Notes: generated by a model from the sequence alone, not told the origin. A stretch of 64,000 bases of DNA from Urechis unicinctus (GCA_034190875.2 CM067354.1:51687705-51751704); one strand, 5' to 3'. Counted from the stretch's first letter, positions 12,481 to 26,014 are shown. Program-made: numbers and translations.

Positions 12481-15272
12481 TCGGATGTATATGATTGCGT
12501 GCATGATTGGCTATGGTGACCGCCGCAATTTGTGAGAAGGTGCACAACGGGGCTGTCATCTCTATATCAACTTAATACTGATTGAGTGGGAATATAAATT
12601 CCTTAATAACCCTCATATAGCGGCGCCAAAAACTGTAAAGGCAATTGATTAGCACGCGGAAGATCTTATTTACATACTGAGGTCTACCGCTTGACCCTAA
12701 TGAATGAATTTCTATCGGTCTAATACGGTTATATAAAGTAATAACGGATGCCTGCCGATTAAAAAGAGCACTATGCGGTGCTCAGTAACTACTGATTGGT
12801 TCCGGGAGGCTTAATGTGTGTTTTATTGCATGCACTTCTCGCCCTCTATTGGACTGGAAATATTCTTAATGGCGAATGCAGCTCAAAAGCATGTACTGCG
12901 ACAGCTTTATTGAGATTTGCATAGGTACAATATGCTGTGGTAGATTGGATATTGTTATGCGGAAGAAGCTATTGAATAAAGCTTGAAGATTGTGGTGCAA
13001 TGAAGATGTCCCTAGTTATTATAACACTTTCTTGATTGAAATTAATATATTTGTTAAAATATGCTTGACTATAACGCAGTTTATGTGCTATATGGAAGTG
13101 TGACGGAATTATGTACGGATGTCATGGGATCATGGGATTAGTGAATAATTACCGTGTTAATGGGGACCTTATTATCCAACGCAATTACTGCTTTGGTCAT
13201 ATGTTACTTACTACTTCGTAGGCGTAACCATTAAATGCATAACAAACCGGCTAGCTCACTGGGTAGTCAAAGTTATTACTATTAGTCGGCTAGTTGGGTT
13301 AAATAATCTTATTTAAAGCGTCATTGAAAAACCCTTCTACAAATCCTGCTATCCGAAACCATACTGGAAGTAATTCAATGCTTTTGTGGATCATTGATAA
13401 CGATCCCCTTAAACCAATAGACTTCTTCGAGCCTGGTGACGTGTGAAATCTGGTAGAAATTTGTATAGTAATGTGTTTCAGCATGCATCAATTAGAGATG
13501 TGATTGAGCGATTGAGTGACCCAGGAAAATATGCAAATGATGTAACTAGACACAATAACCGTGCGTCGGTCTACGAGAAATAACTCCCGTTCTGCTCATC
13601 TACTAACATTGCTAATGGCTTCTAATACTTCTTGCCTCAGAAAGATCTGCAGACAATTAGATGGCGTAGTACGTGGAGTACATAAAAAGTAGATTCACTG
13701 ACATTTTGTATGTATTCCAAACAACGAACAATGGTTGAATCGATTGAATGTGATGACAGCAGGATACCATAAATTTTCCATCTCGCATCCGGCTACTTCA
13801 TATCTAGCTCCTACTTGTTCCTTAATCCACACCTTCCCTGCCGGAATGTACAAAGATGCTCACAAACAAAACCTCTCACATGACGCTCATGCAAGGTATT
13901 GGATAGTCCCTGGGTCCATTTGTTTACAATAAAAGCCGTTTGTTCTTCCTCGCTTCATTTGTTCAAGACGCTGCAGACACCCAACGATAACCTGTCTGTC
14001 TGCGATTGTTGGTTTTAGGTATTTTTGTTTTGTATAGTACGGATGCCACCAAAACGCGCTACATTTCTTATTCACGTCCACGACGCGTTAGTTATTTTGA
14101 TCATGCAAATGTTTGGCTTGTTTTAGGTCAACGAGGTGTAATACCTGATTGCAGACAGAATCAACTCGCAAAATAAAACAAAATTGGATTTTTTTCGGTC
14201 CCTAACAAAGATCGCAGAACACTGAATTTCTGAGCTTGATTAAAATCACAGCGCAAATTCATATAGCGATCGAATGCGTAACGCAATGGCTAAGTAAGCA
14301 GCAACAGCATCGGTCTGCCTCGGACTGTTCCCCTGTGTATCCACCGTAGAGGTAGCCGGATTCGAGGCGGGTCATTAGACGTCCTCAAAGATGCGGTTTA
14401 CATACTTTGCCTTGCACGAAGCGTCGACCATATTGCGACTCACAGAGAAAAGAAAGTGGATGTAGCAAATGGCACTAACCGTTTGTATGTGCGTCTTTAT
14501 CATCTATCTGATAAACTTCAAACTTCCATCCAATCGCTAATGCTCTGACAATACCAAAACTCACTGGGGGTTGACATCTTTACTAGGTCGTTTCACATTT
14601 GATTTCAGCTCATTTCAGTTCAACAAGTCCCAGAGACATGAGATGCTAATGCCTGAAATTGCACTTATGAGAATACTATATGAATTTTACACGAAGCTTT
14701 TATATTTCCAAATCATTTTTGCCAAAGGCGAACATTTTACATGCCAGGTAGATTAACTGTAACAGCTTGTGCATAGCGCCTTGTTAGCCGTGCCGCTAAG
14801 TGAAATTTGCTTTTTTATTTTCCTTCGAATAAACATTTATCCTGTTCAACACGAATGGCGTAGCTGATGAAATCCGCCCTTAGGCTTGCTGATTACTTCA
14901 GAAGTATGATAAGATTAATCAGATGTACTGGGCTGTATTGCTGCTGTGTCTAATGCGCCATCTTTACAATACGAATGGAAGTATTTTGATATGCTAACGC
15001 ACTGCTGTACTATTCTTCTTGACTATAACCGTACTATACTTCTCAATGTGTACAATTGTTACATGCTGCTATATACTGGTTGAATGATCTCCATAAAGTA
15101 ATTCAAATGTACTATATGCATACATAATTATATTGAATCTCATTCATGCATGCAAATTACCTGTGATTAAGCGTTTCGGTTAAGATGATAGAGCACCATA
15201 GGTTTAAGTTACATATTACCCGATATTTCACATGCCAGAGATTAATAGCATTGATACACTGATGCATGAAAC
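12481..15272. other. AT-rich intergenic DNA
   Basis: No supported gene. Short frames (13,299-13,484; 13,735-13,932; 13,887-14,081; 14,571-14,756) have no recognised domain. A possible tRNA-derived remnant at 14,285-14,372 is listed separately. Confidence 0.5.
14285..14372 (+). pseudogene. Possible tRNA-derived SINE head (weak)
   Basis: TGGCTAAGTAAGC resembles an RNA polymerase III A box (consensus TGGCNNAGTGG), and GATTCGAGGC about 70 bp downstream resembles a B box (GGTTCGANNCC). The region is more GC-rich than its surroundings. I could not fold a full cloverleaf with paired acceptor ends, and no oligo-T stop follows closely, so this is at best a tRNA pseudogene or SINE fragment. Confidence 0.25.
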
Positions 15273-15498
15273 TGCAGATTAATCTATCCTGCCCAAGAAA
15301 TAACATAGCATATTGTGGCATACCTCTCTGGTATTTTTTTGTCTTGTGCTCCCGTTGTTTATTAGCGTTGCGGTAACTGGCCACATCGATGAGTGATTCA
15401 AGAGATTCCCAATATGGAGATATTTGATAGCTAGCACACGTAACCAATGAATAGTAACTCTTTATTGAGATGATAGTTTTTGTCCAGCATACACTCAT
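15273..15498. repeat. Direct segmental duplication, block a, copy 2
   Basis: This is the partner of 600-800, in the same orientation. The minus-strand frame is open for 113 codons (15,157-15,498), the longer of the two versions, but no domain is recognised. Offset between the copies is about 14.7 kb. Confidence 0.65.
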
Positions 15499-17112
15499 AA
15501 GCAGGATTCAGAGCCATCATTATGCCAAGTGCAATATCTAACTTCATATCAGTATTAAAATTCGGGCTTAATAGTCATTTCATGTAACATTACAAACATT
15601 CAAGCAGCATATTCGCTCTTAATCTTGCTCGTCGAATGTTATATAACAGAGCGCAAGTGCGCTCACGTAAACATTTAAAACTATGTCCATGCATACATTA
15701 CAACTTAATCAGCTGAAAAAGAGAACCTTTGTATATTTTATGTCAGTTAAGCAAAATGGTCATATTTAACCTCTGGCTCTTAGTCTGAATGGTTATATTA
15801 CTTAAACCGGCTGGCGATTTTCATTATTCACATTCTACGACATTGACCATGGATTTGGCTGGGAGATCGAAATGCAATCACTTGCCATCTTTGTGATCGC
15901 TGAGCAGCCGCATTTGATATGTCGTATGTGAGTGATATTGTACTGAACTGTTGCATTCACACAATTGTAAAACATACCATTGTCAGTTCAACGGCATCCT
16001 ACGCATATAGAGAACAATTATATTTAGCCAACGTTTTGCTTGCGCATTTTCTCAACTACATTTTACTAGGGATATCTTCTACACAACAGGTTGTTTACTA
16101 TCCAGCAGGAAAGTGTGGGTTTAATAAACAATTGGCGTGAATGGGAAAAAAACCATGGTTACCGGAATCGGAACAAACAGCAGGAAAGCTTCGACATCGC
16201 AATTATAATTATGCACGTAGCCTTAATTAACGTCAGATATATATGTAAATATATTTTTCCGTTCAGTTTCATTTATTTAACTAATGATGTGAAAATGAAT
16301 TACATACAGGTTTATTATGCCCTCTGAGTGAAATGCAGCAAAGATGCAAAAGGTTATTTCACGGCACAGTGTTTCAGAAATTCGATCCACCATTTGTGAA
16401 TGTGATTATATTTTGTTATAGTTTACAAACAGTAAGTAATTTCACGGCTTCAATGCGCAACAGAGGTTTGATATGCCTGCGAAGGCTGCAGCTGCCAAAG
16501 TTCAGAGGCAAAAAATAAACTCCGAGTCGCGTTGGTGCCGTTTGTCAAATATCCTCACAGTTTGACACTTAGAACGTCAAACACGTTTAATAAGCCGCGT
16601 TGTGCACATCAGTTCATCATGAAATGTGTTCCGAATGAATGCAGCGCTTAAAAGCAAGCAGTCATTATTTATATGAGGAACGTCTCTTACGCTTACTTGT
16701 AGCCTTAATGACAGAGCTCAAATAACTCTTACTAGGTGTATCACTTTAAGGTAAATGGTTTTCTAAAACCGCTACTTTTCGGCGTGAAATGTGAAATTAT
16801 TTACTAAAAGAAAACGGCTCTTACTTTTCAGAATTTAAATTAAATAGATTAACATGAATTTCTATTTAGACATATACGATCCTGTAAACCACATGTCGCT
16901 GCTCATCAACTGATATTCTAAATGGCTGTGAAACACCTTTTATCGGCAATAACCCGCGAAAGTTTCATACAAAATCACGTTATGCGCATAAAATATAAAC
17001 ATTGGCTCAGTCAAATTACCGACGTAGAGCACAATCACAGTAACTGCGAATCGTTTGATTTTAAGACATGGGCAGTTTTCTTGTGTTAAACATCATTTGC
17101 ACCTAGAGTGGT
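15499..17112. other. AT-rich intergenic DNA
   Basis: No supported gene. Overlapping frames between 15,919 and 16,518 have no recognised domain. Position suggests that it belongs to the second 15-kb unit, equivalent to about 0.8-2.0 kb, but I could not align it by eye. Confidence 0.45.
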
Positions 17113-17560
17113 GGCCATTTCACTATTTATGCTCCCAGCAATAGAAAGCTTTTATACTGAAATTTAATGATTCTTTGTTATACATAAACCAATTCTATAC
17201 GATGCTGGAACGATTGACTGCTTGGTGGTACTTTCTCAAATCAAGGTGCTCATAAAATTGTTTCGAATAAATCCTCACAGTCAGCTTAATTTCATTATGC
17301 AAGCTGCTCACACAACGCGAACAAAACTGTTCCTCAACCATGTTCTGCAAATCATTCGGCTCATCTAATGAAGTTTGCGCTGTTTTGTCGTAACATTAGA
17401 TTGCATTTACTTTTACATTAATGAAGTGAGCCCAGCATATCACCATCTCTCCAAACCAATTGTTTTGGTGCATCAGATATTTCAATGTAATTGTATTCAA
17501 TTGGGTATTCTATTAAACAGAAGTACAATATCGTCATCAGTTTGCCAATATGCTTATTCA
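17113..17560. repeat. Direct segmental duplication, block b, copy 2
   Basis: This is the partner of 2,030-2,560 and carries the same landmarks in the same order (GTGGTGGCCAT, CAGCAATA, ACGATGCTGGAA, the string beginning atcattcggctcatc, GTGAGCCCAGCATATCACCA). Confidence 0.75.
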
Positions 17561-17849
17561 CGCAACGTACTTCATATCTCAGATGAGCTGGGCGGTTGAT
17601 TTGCAATGATTCACAGAATATAACAGCGTGATGGTTAATGCAGCTGGCTCTAGATTAAGAGATCGCTTAACATTCGATGCCTAATCATATGATATATGAC
17701 ATTCATTCGATTAGCTGACATTTGCAATAAAACCAAATTATGCATCCAGGAATGTCGAATGTCTGCCATCAAAGCTGTTAAACAAGAGAGATCCATTGCT
17801 CACACAAAACCATATGATGCCAAAATACAATATAAATATTACAATGTGG

Positions 17850-18174
17850 CGTGATCAACTCACGCCCATATGATGTGTATCCCCAATCTATTACAGGTTA
17901 TGTGAGGAAGTTGTCCAGTTATTTACCTAATCGATTATATGGCATAACTTGTACAGGAATGAACCACATGTACACAGTTCAGCGTCACCAACTGACTTTG
18001 TCGTGTATGGTTAGTCTTACTGGGAATGAGGGACAGTGGTGTATCGTAACTTATTGGATCCATCATTCTGTTTATTTAGGCATCTGGATCTGGTAGTCCG
18101 TGAAATACCCATATATTGTAGGCGCACACTTGGTTCTCATGAAACATGCATTAGCCTTATGTGATACGTATTTT
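17850..18174. repeat. Repeat block upstream of module M2
   Basis: This block resembles 10,420-10,570 immediately before module M1: GGATC.ATCATTCTGTTTATT.AGGC, then a CACA.GGTTC.CATG string and TAACATGTATCAGCC against AACATGCATTAGCC. It contains an 81-codon plus frame (17,851-18,096) without a recognised domain. Confidence 0.6.
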
Positions 18175-18560
18175 TGCCATCGATATCAAATGATATTCTA
18201 TGAAAGTGCTTATGTAAAGCACCTAACGGCATAGATCAGGCTTATATTGCTCACTCAGTATAGTTTGTGGTGATAAATGTGCCAAATCGCTACTATTGAC
18301 TTTGACGATGTCGTTTTATCAGGACAAACGACTTCTTGCATGAGCTTCTCTCTCATATATTGTTCCATGTTTTAACAATGCACATAAAATACAAACCCGT
18401 GAAACGATTATTAATTGCGGACAAAACGCTGCGTAAGCATTTGCACTGTAACGGCAGATAAAACTATCACATAGACATGTACTAGTATGTGCTGATTGAG
18501 CATTTTTACGAAGAGCTATTAAACACTTGTGGCACAATAAGCATGACACAGGTGGATTTT
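18175..18560. repeat. Shared module, copy M2
   Basis: This copy aligns with 10,570-10,985 along its length and with M3 and M4 in part. The minus-strand frame 18,319-18,549 is open for 76 codons and reads AYAAFCPQ, then CALLKHGTIYE. The locus at 63,554-63,778 reads AYAAFCSQ and LKPEAIYEG in the matching frame. The plus-strand frame is broken here. Confidence 0.75.
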
Positions 18561-18740
18561 AAGAATAGAGGTATGTAAATTTGCCACATTTGTTCAGTGA
18601 ACAAGGCATGATGATTTCATGTTAACAAAGGAATGTCAAGGCCGTCCAGAAAGGATTATTTATCCTCTTTTATGAATCATAATCATTTCAACAAAAGACA
18701 AGCTCTTTACTCAGGGATTACGAAGGCCTCCAATACGCAT
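18561..18740. repeat. Extension of module M2
   Basis: Continues the similarity to 10,986-11,190 (GATTTCATGTTAA, TCATGTTAACAAAGG, CAAAAGACAAG). No intact frame. Confidence 0.45.
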
Positions 18741-18744
18741 ACAC

Positions 18745-18970
18745 AGTTGGTGAGTGTGTAAATATAGATGTGTGTATGTATGTGAATGTGTATGTATGTA
18801 GGTGTCTGTGACTGAGCCTGGCAAACGATTAGCCAATTACTCTCGCTCTCCTCGCTCTCTTTATCTCTTTCTCTCTGTCGCTCTTTCTACCTATCTTTTC
18901 TCTACCCCCCCCTCTCTCTCACACACACTATCTTTCTATCCCTCTCTTTCCCTTTCTTTCTCACACAGCA
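18745..18970. repeat. Simple-sequence cluster: GT-rich, then pyrimidine-rich
   Basis: GTGTATGTATGTGAATGTGTATGT-type sequence (18,765-18,810) is followed by a strongly pyrimidine-rich stretch (18,838-18,965, CTCT/TTTC with short CACA). The matching interval of the 10-12 kb copy lacks this cluster, so it arose or expanded after the copies separated. Confidence 0.85.
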
Positions 18971-18989
18971 TGCGAGTCATAAATAGTCC

Positions 18990-19265
18990 AACGATGCAAA
19001 CAATTGACGTATTTAAAGGATAACAAGGTCACTCAATTAGATGGCTTTCTGGCATTATAATGTTTATGCTTTCAGTTCTTCTGGGCATAATAACGTTGCT
19101 AATGTGATGCATTATTATCATAAAATATCCCTTTATTCTTAATTGTTGAGCATATATATATATACTTGCTTGTTGTGCTTGTTATCAAATCTCTGCTTAT
19201 CAGCCATGACAACGAGGATATAACAAGCTCATCAGAGCCGAATCGTGGTGCTAAGTAACAAGTCA
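18990..19265. repeat. Repeat block shared with 12.2-12.48 kb
   Basis: This contains one unit related to the 84-bp tandem pair (AATTGACGTATT, TCACTCAATTAGATGG) and then the block with AAAATATCCCTTT and TCATCAGAGCCGAA. Order matches the 12-kb copy. Confidence 0.6.
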
Positions 19266-20779
19266 GAAATAACACGAACAATAGACAAATAATGGAAGCG
19301 GACAGTATGCATCAAATAAACAATATGCACGTAGCATTATTCGTGTTATTTCTGACCTTTATTGTCTTCATCTTCTTTAACAATGCATCAAATTAGCATA
19401 ACCTTCATATTTCAATATGTTTTGCATAGATTTGCTGATTTATTTGGCAATATAATTCACATTGCACACTTTGGATGGACATAGCAACGTGACATGCGCG
19501 TTGCATTTCGTTGAAGTGGTAAGAAAGAGCAAATTTGGGCCATCATGGGCCCAATAATATAAACATTCAAACCAACATTAGAAATTATCAAAATCAGACG
19601 ACATGAAGCGTGCCTTTTTCGTTAACGTAGGATCAGTAAGAATTATGAAAGAAAAGAAACTTTTAATAACATCAACCCTCGGACACCGACCAGTGATCAT
19701 AATTGTTAACGGAGTCCGATTACTAACAATTATCCCGTTGATATATAATACGCCCAATATTTGTGGGTTTTCATAGGCGGAAGTAATCATTTTGATTTAA
19801 AATGATTGCACATGAAAGCTCGGTTGCGATTGATTAGTTGAAGTATGTGACGACGTGTAATATATTCTGATTTCCCATCGCAATATATCGCATATTTAGC
19901 CAACTTAGCGGCATATTTAGCGGTTTCTGAGAATTGATCCGTCGCGATCGTTACTGTCGGAAATTACTCTTGAGTACTTTTTGGTCCTCGACCATTTACG
20001 TGAAATGTTCATAGGTTCTAAGACGAAAACTCGATAGTGATGCTACATTTGACCAATCCTGAGTGACCAGCCTCCTCTATCGAAAATGTCATTCACATTA
20101 CAGTCAAGCAGCAGTAAAGTTTCTTTTGCAAGCTTTAGCGAGCACATTGTCATGTGACCTCTAAATATTATTTCATAATACAGTGCACTCTGTGAGGGGG
20201 CGATAAAATGTATTGTAACAACATCTGCTTTAGAAATATAGTATTAATTTATAACAGAAAGTGCTTGGTTAGTTGCGCTATTGTCATATCCTTATTCTCC
20301 GCTCCTGCTGTTGGTGGACCATTTGTGGAAGCCCAGATTGTGGATTCGAAAAAATAAAAACATATTGGTCCCAAAAAAGCATGTACTTCTGTTGAACGAT
20401 TCAGTAACACGCTGCGGCATCTGCACTGAATTCTTGCATTTATGCTCTCAATCAAAGTGTGAATACTAATGCGTCTTTATAACACAAAACAACTAAAAAC
20501 CTTCTCCGTGCAGGCATAAAAGGACTCGTCTGATGTAATAGGATGGATCTTATATCATTCGTTTGGTCACGTCCGACTGCATTGCATCTAAATTAGCGCT
20601 AGGTTAAGCATACGAATGCCAAACATAAACGAATATTGCGCGCGTTAAATTGTGCTGTCTGTTGCATGTATTTGCAAATGAACGTTAGTGAGCGTCACGT
20701 CTTCATAGTCTATGTCAATTGTTAACTTAAATCACGCAATACGCTCTTTCAGGGAAGTTTTAATTCTAAATGAAAATAA
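19266..20779. other. AT-rich intergenic DNA
   Basis: No supported gene. Frames at 19,578-19,790, 20,249-20,455 and 20,281-20,469 have no recognised domain. Confidence 0.5.
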
Positions 20780-21285
20780 AATATACATGATATACAACAG
20801 GCAATATATATATATATATATATATATATAGTATATATGGAATATAATATATATATATATATACTTAATATACAGAGCAGATATGTTCCTTTATAAATAT
20901 ATATATATCTCTATATAGAATATATACAATATACGGCATCAGAGCATATATACTTATATTATGTGTAAGGGATATATGACAGCATAGTCATCCCAATGTG
21001 CAGGGCCTGGTTTCCTCTACCAAGGTCAATGTATTGCTTTGTACAGCAGTTCAAATAACTTCGAGAGATAGGAAGGCTTATTGTAACTGATAACATTCCA
21101 TGCACAATGGGCAAGCTTTGTATATATTATTATCACAAAAAAGGGGGATTAATATCATAACATTGTGTGTGACCTGGAGCGAAAATGGCATGGTGGACTT
21201 GTTCACATGCAATGACAACTTATGTTTGTCACCTTGGTTAATTGTTGGATGTCATCTAGTGTAATAAGCATGTAACGTATTTGCC
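20780..21285. repeat. Local tandem duplication, copy 1
   Basis: This matches 21,290-21,990. Landmarks in order are ATGATATACAACAGGCAATAT, ACAGAGCAG.TATGTTCCTTTAT, CGGCATCAGAGCA, TCATCCCAATGTGCA.GGCCTGG, TTTCCTCTACCAAGG, TGTATTGCTTTGTA, GTGACCTGGAGCGAAAATGGC and GACAACTTATGTTTGTCACC. Several strings are identical over 20 bp or more, so this is younger than the 15-kb duplication. A (TA)n cluster (20,805-20,935) lies inside this copy. Confidence 0.9.
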
Positions 21286-21289
21286 ATGC

Positions 21290-21990
21290 CATGATATACA
21301 ACAGGCAATATGCAGTGAATGAACTTGCCTAACCGTCTTTGTGTTATATATTAGTAGTACTAAAAAAATATTCGCTGGCATTGATCGTAACTGCTAAGTC
21401 ATGGAATTTTGCAAATTGAAGCAATCAATACTTAAGTAGGTTTGTTTCTCTAACAGAGCAGAGTATGTTCCTTTATGAATTATAGATGTTAGGCAATTAC
21501 ATCTCTATATTCTGCAAAAAGAAGCGCACAACAATTTGCTGGGGTTGCTACGGCATCAGAGCAGCATGCACTACTTTGATATTATCAGTGTACCTCATCA
21601 GGCATGCTGACAGCATAAGTCATCCCAATGTGCAAGGCCTGGTTTCCTCTACCAAGGTTAATGTATTGCTTTGTAGGCGGCTTCATGTGACAGCCAGTTT
21701 TGGTTGATCTCCTATATGGCGGTCAGTTAGCTCTAGATGTGGAAGAGGGCTAAAATTAGTAGATAACTGCTAACTATATATATACGTGTGTGTGCGTGTG
21801 CTCGTGTGTGTTGTGTGCGTGTGTGTGTGTATATATATATGTGGTCACAAAAAATCAATATAATATCATAACATGTGTGTGTGACCTGGAGCGAAAATGG
21901 CATGGTGGGTTTGTTCACATGCAAGGACAACTTATGTTTGTCACCTTAGTTAATTGTACCAGTATCAGCATGTACGTTGCCATGGCTAAC
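21290..21990. repeat. Local tandem duplication, copy 2
   Basis: This is the partner of 20,780-21,285. A TA/GT microsatellite (21,775-21,845) lies in it at a different position from the one in copy 1. The right edge runs into the LINE remnant on the minus strand; the weak continuation AGCATGTAACGTATTTGCCATG in copy 1, against AGCATGTACGTTGCCATG here, suggests that a few bases of the LINE end were part of the duplicated unit. Confidence 0.9.
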
Positions 21991-22450
21991 AAATTGCCCC
22001 CTGTTTGATTAATAGCTCTCCAGCCATCTGGAAGCACATCCTCTTATACCATGATGTTGGAGCTGGCGTAGAAGTACGTTATGATTGACAATATCTAATG
22101 CTTTGCTCAAGTCTGGAAAAAGGGCACGATCAAAATTGCTCTTTTCATGAGCAGAAACTATTTTGTCAACAAGGCATATTAAAGCCTTATTAGTTCTGTT
22201 ATTTTGGTAATCATACACCGTGTCATGTTTAGTGAGGAGTGCATTAAGGCGCGAATACATCATTCGTTCAAAAATTTAGGAAAACACGGCAGAATCGAGA
22301 TGGGTCTGTAATTAGTTAAATCAGTCTAACTGCTTTTACAAATGGATCACAGACACTTCGTTTTGTTACATTAGTACATATTTCATCCCATTTAGTGCTA
22401 GACAAATTTAAGGAGTTTATTATACATTTTAATTCAGAAAGGTTTATACT
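21960..22450 (-). pseudogene. LINE reverse transcriptase fragment
   Basis: Read on the minus strand from the right, an open run of about 40 codons (ending near 22,325) reads LKCIINSLN, then WDEIC. It is followed after a frameshift by NYRPISILPCF, which is the conserved N-terminal RT box of CR1/L2/Jockey-type LINEs. After a second frameshift an 84-codon frame (22,009-22,263) reads MYSRLNA, FPDLSKALDIVNH and LQHHGIRG, where the first catalytic Asp of RT (F.DLSKAFD) is retained. A stop codon then interrupts a matching continuation, SNRGQFVSHGNV. The YxDD box and everything downstream are missing. It is a dead, truncated element; clade assignment beyond this group is not possible by eye. Confidence 0.85.
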
Positions 22451-22569
22451 ATGCCCACAACGCGTTCACACCGAGTAGGGATCGCCGGCTTTGTTAATGT
22501 CGTCTATACCCTAAGTTGTTAGAAAGTGTTGAGAATTTAAGGCTAATAAAGTAATACAATTAAGTGATT

Positions 22570-23880
22570 TTCCTTAATTAGTCCATACAGTGTTACAATT
22601 CAAAGTGACTCATCGCTGTTGGCTTCACTTTCTGGTACAAAGCAAAAGTAACATTACAGGGGTTTTTATTAGTCCTTGTACCATTTGTATCGTCAGTTAT
22701 GTACATCACCTGCCTTTTTGTAAATCACTAGATGCTCAGCCTCGCACGCTCTCAAAATAGATATACTTCAACGCTCGGCTTGCGACCAACGCGCTTAAAC
22801 CTTCAGATCTGCAAACATAAGGCGTTGATTTTTCCATAACTGCACATAAATGTTGCGGGTAATGCGGTTTATCACAGCAATGCATCACCATTTCTACGGT
22901 ATTATATATCTAAAGTTATTTCCGTGAGGCAGATACAAATAAACAGATTTTCAGGAATGAAACGATTAATCAATTGTAATTGCGGAAAATGCATCTAGAA
23001 GGTCCAATATGTGCATCTTGAATATATAAGGTTATGGTTCATTCAAATATGCACTCACATTTCCGTTCTGTTTCATATTTTCATTGATGTTAACAATATT
23101 GCACCTGCATTTCCAACATTTGGCATTTATATCCGGGTATCACACATATCTAGTGATCTGCTGGATATATTTGTCAAAACTCCAATTATGTGATGTCCTA
23201 GTATCATCGATCAATGCAAATATGTGTTATGTTGGCTTGTTGCAATATTCCTCAAAGCAAATGATATGAAATAGCCTTGAACGTATAATGTTACGTATTC
23301 TGCCCAGCAAATGTCGTATTATATGGGTACCTACTGGAAAGTATTCAGAATCTGACATGAAAGAATAATGAAGTGTCCAAAAATAAGCTTCAAATTTGTA
23401 CGGCTTAGCCGCCAACCCATCAGCTGCCTATTGGTTCATTAAAAGCACAGCAAGTAGTGTAACTGAAATCCGAGCAATGTAACTCTAATAATAAAGGCAA
23501 TGCTGTCCCACAACCAATGCAAAAGCTCATAATCGTATCATTCATGCAGGTACACAACAACACACACATACATATGCACGCACCTAAACATGAAATAATT
23601 CAATTAATTTTTCGGTATCCAAAAATGTAAAATTAATGATCTTAAATTATTCAACCATTGATTGCTGGCTGGAAAAATATGCAAACTTGATATAACATTT
23701 GTTACCTGCAACAATTGCACCAGTGCAGCAAGTGTTCAGGTTAAAGAAATAATGACCACAGCACAAATGGACGTAAAACGCATTCGGCTTAAATCGTAAA
23801 TATTAGCTCGGCTCGCTTAAAAAATTTGGCCTCAAGTTTTGGCCTATGATACCCACCAAGTAATTGCTTAACTGATAGCA
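22570..23880. repeat. Direct segmental duplication, block d, copy 2
   Basis: This is the partner of 7,640-8,640 in the same order and orientation. It is longer by about 300 bp, mostly after 23,400. It ends in the (TA)n tract at 23,885. Confidence 0.75.
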
Positions 23881-23884
23881 TTAA

Positions 23885-23916
23885 CATATATATATAGAGA
23901 TATAGAGGGAGTATAT

Positions 23917-23959
<43 letters not shown>

Positions 23960-24006
23960 TATATATATATAGATATATATATATATATCTATATATATAT
24001 ATAGAT

Positions 24007-24062
<56 letters not shown>

Positions 24063-24099
24063 TATATATATATATTATATATATATATATATATATGTT

Positions 24100-24133
<34 letters not shown>

Positions 24134-24175
24134 AACATAATTGTAAACATATACATGTAAAAAAAAAAATATATA
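23885..24175. repeat. (TA)n microsatellite with GATA/TCTA interruptions
   Basis: TA dinucleotide array with AGATAG and TCTATA variants. It is positionally equivalent to the tract at 8,605-8,960. Confidence 0.95.
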
Positions 24176-26014
24176 TATACATCAATATGGGCCGCATAAC
24201 AATACTTTAGCTATATTTAGTAAGGGAGATCGCAGTTATGGGGATTATTCAGATAATCAAGTTATATGTAGCTAATGCTTTACATATTTTTCTATTTATC
24301 CTTCGCCAAATCGACATGTTTGCTGGCCCAAAAGCTAGCGTTTCGACCTCCAAGCAGGGTTTTTTTGTGGTCAAAAATATTTTTTAGTCGCCCAAACCTC
24401 ATTGATGATGATATTTTGCCGTATGCAAGATGACAATTTTTAGTTTTTACTCCGCGATTAGGTCCGTGTTATATCATATCAGATTGTATCGATTTAACAA
24501 TCTGACACAATACGGTTTCATGTATAGTGGGCAGTGTGTGAAAGCAACTATTTATTTGGTTATCGATATTTCTAACCATGTATCGAAGCCCTAACCATTA
24601 AGATATTCAAGTAAATACAGGCATTTATATTCTTATGAAACTGTCAGCAAAAGGTACAGGTAGGTTATCAATAAACTGAATTTACGACATTTTAAATAAC
24701 GCCGTTGGAAAGCTTGATATAGAACTTTTGACAAAATATCAATCCAGCAACACTACCAGAAATGGCCATATGACGTATTTTGGTTTAATGGATTATTTGT
24801 TCGCCAGGCCCTAGGTACTCGAAGCGAGCTATAACGTCTATATTTTCTGTATATTTCTGTCTTTATTTTGCAGTAATTAACAGTGTTTGGCTTTGCTAGT
24901 ATTTTAATTGCTCACTACACGTTCATACTTAACCGTACTCGAAGAATAATGAGCACAGCAGTCCGGCCAGCTAATGCATTTCTAGCTGCTGTAGCTGTGT
25001 CCTTTTCTTCGTGTTCGCATGAATATAGCGTGTGGCATATGGTTTTGTTCTTTGCAATGGCTCAGATTTGCATCGCGTCCAGCTCACTACATGTTTTAAA
25101 TCTGCACGCCTCTTAAGTGCCTCTTATGTTGGTTTGTTGCAATTCGCAATGGAGGGAGTCCTCGGATCATTGTTGCACATTCTAAATAAATTTTCAATAA
25201 AACAAGAATGTGATGTGATATCTCAGGTTTTATGATGAGGAGCACGTTGTTTAGGGAATAGCTGTTAATGAACATACCAGCAATATAACCTAGTTCATAA
25301 CATCAAAGGTAGCTTAAAACATGTGCTTTTCTAAAAATGCATCCAACCAATTGATTAATAAGGTTTGAAAAAGGGCAACGTAATTGGTGTTCTGAGCTTA
25401 AATTGTGTATATGGTATATATGAGATAATTATGACTAAACATTATTTACTTTGTATTAAAATGCACCTACATTTGATTGCCAAAGATGTCATTAAAGATA
25501 TGTGCTACATGTTCATAAAAAACCTCATGTATGAATTGTTAATAAAACATTGTTTGGAGTGGTTAATGTATGGTTTTTAATGATTAATGCCAAAATGTCA
25601 CAAACAATATCGTATATTGTGCAGGAGAAATCGTACAATTTAATATATTGCTATATATACAAAGGCGTTGGCAAATATTTAATGCTCGTCACATATGGAT
25701 TAATTTGTAGATCGTACCTACAATAACGTTTTCCATGATGTAATGTCTGAACACATTAAGTCAATCTTTGTGAGTCATTTATTTTAAATGAAAGATTGCT
25801 TGGCATTGTCATGGAATATCTTCATAGGTGTCAACATCAAATGGAGCCATTTGTGAGGTGCGCCTTTGAAGTACCTCGATGTCATCCTGGCTCATTGAAG
25901 GTGCTGGTTTGGGCATCATGGTGTTGAATTTTTAGAATATCCAAGCTGATATTATATTTGATATTTTAGAGTCACTCATCTTCATTGGCACCCTTATAAT
26001 GGTGTTTGCTGCGT
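24176..26014. other. AT-rich intergenic DNA
   Basis: No supported gene, RNA or repeat. The frames at 24,883-25,116 and 25,365-25,580 lack recognisable domains. Confidence 0.5.
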
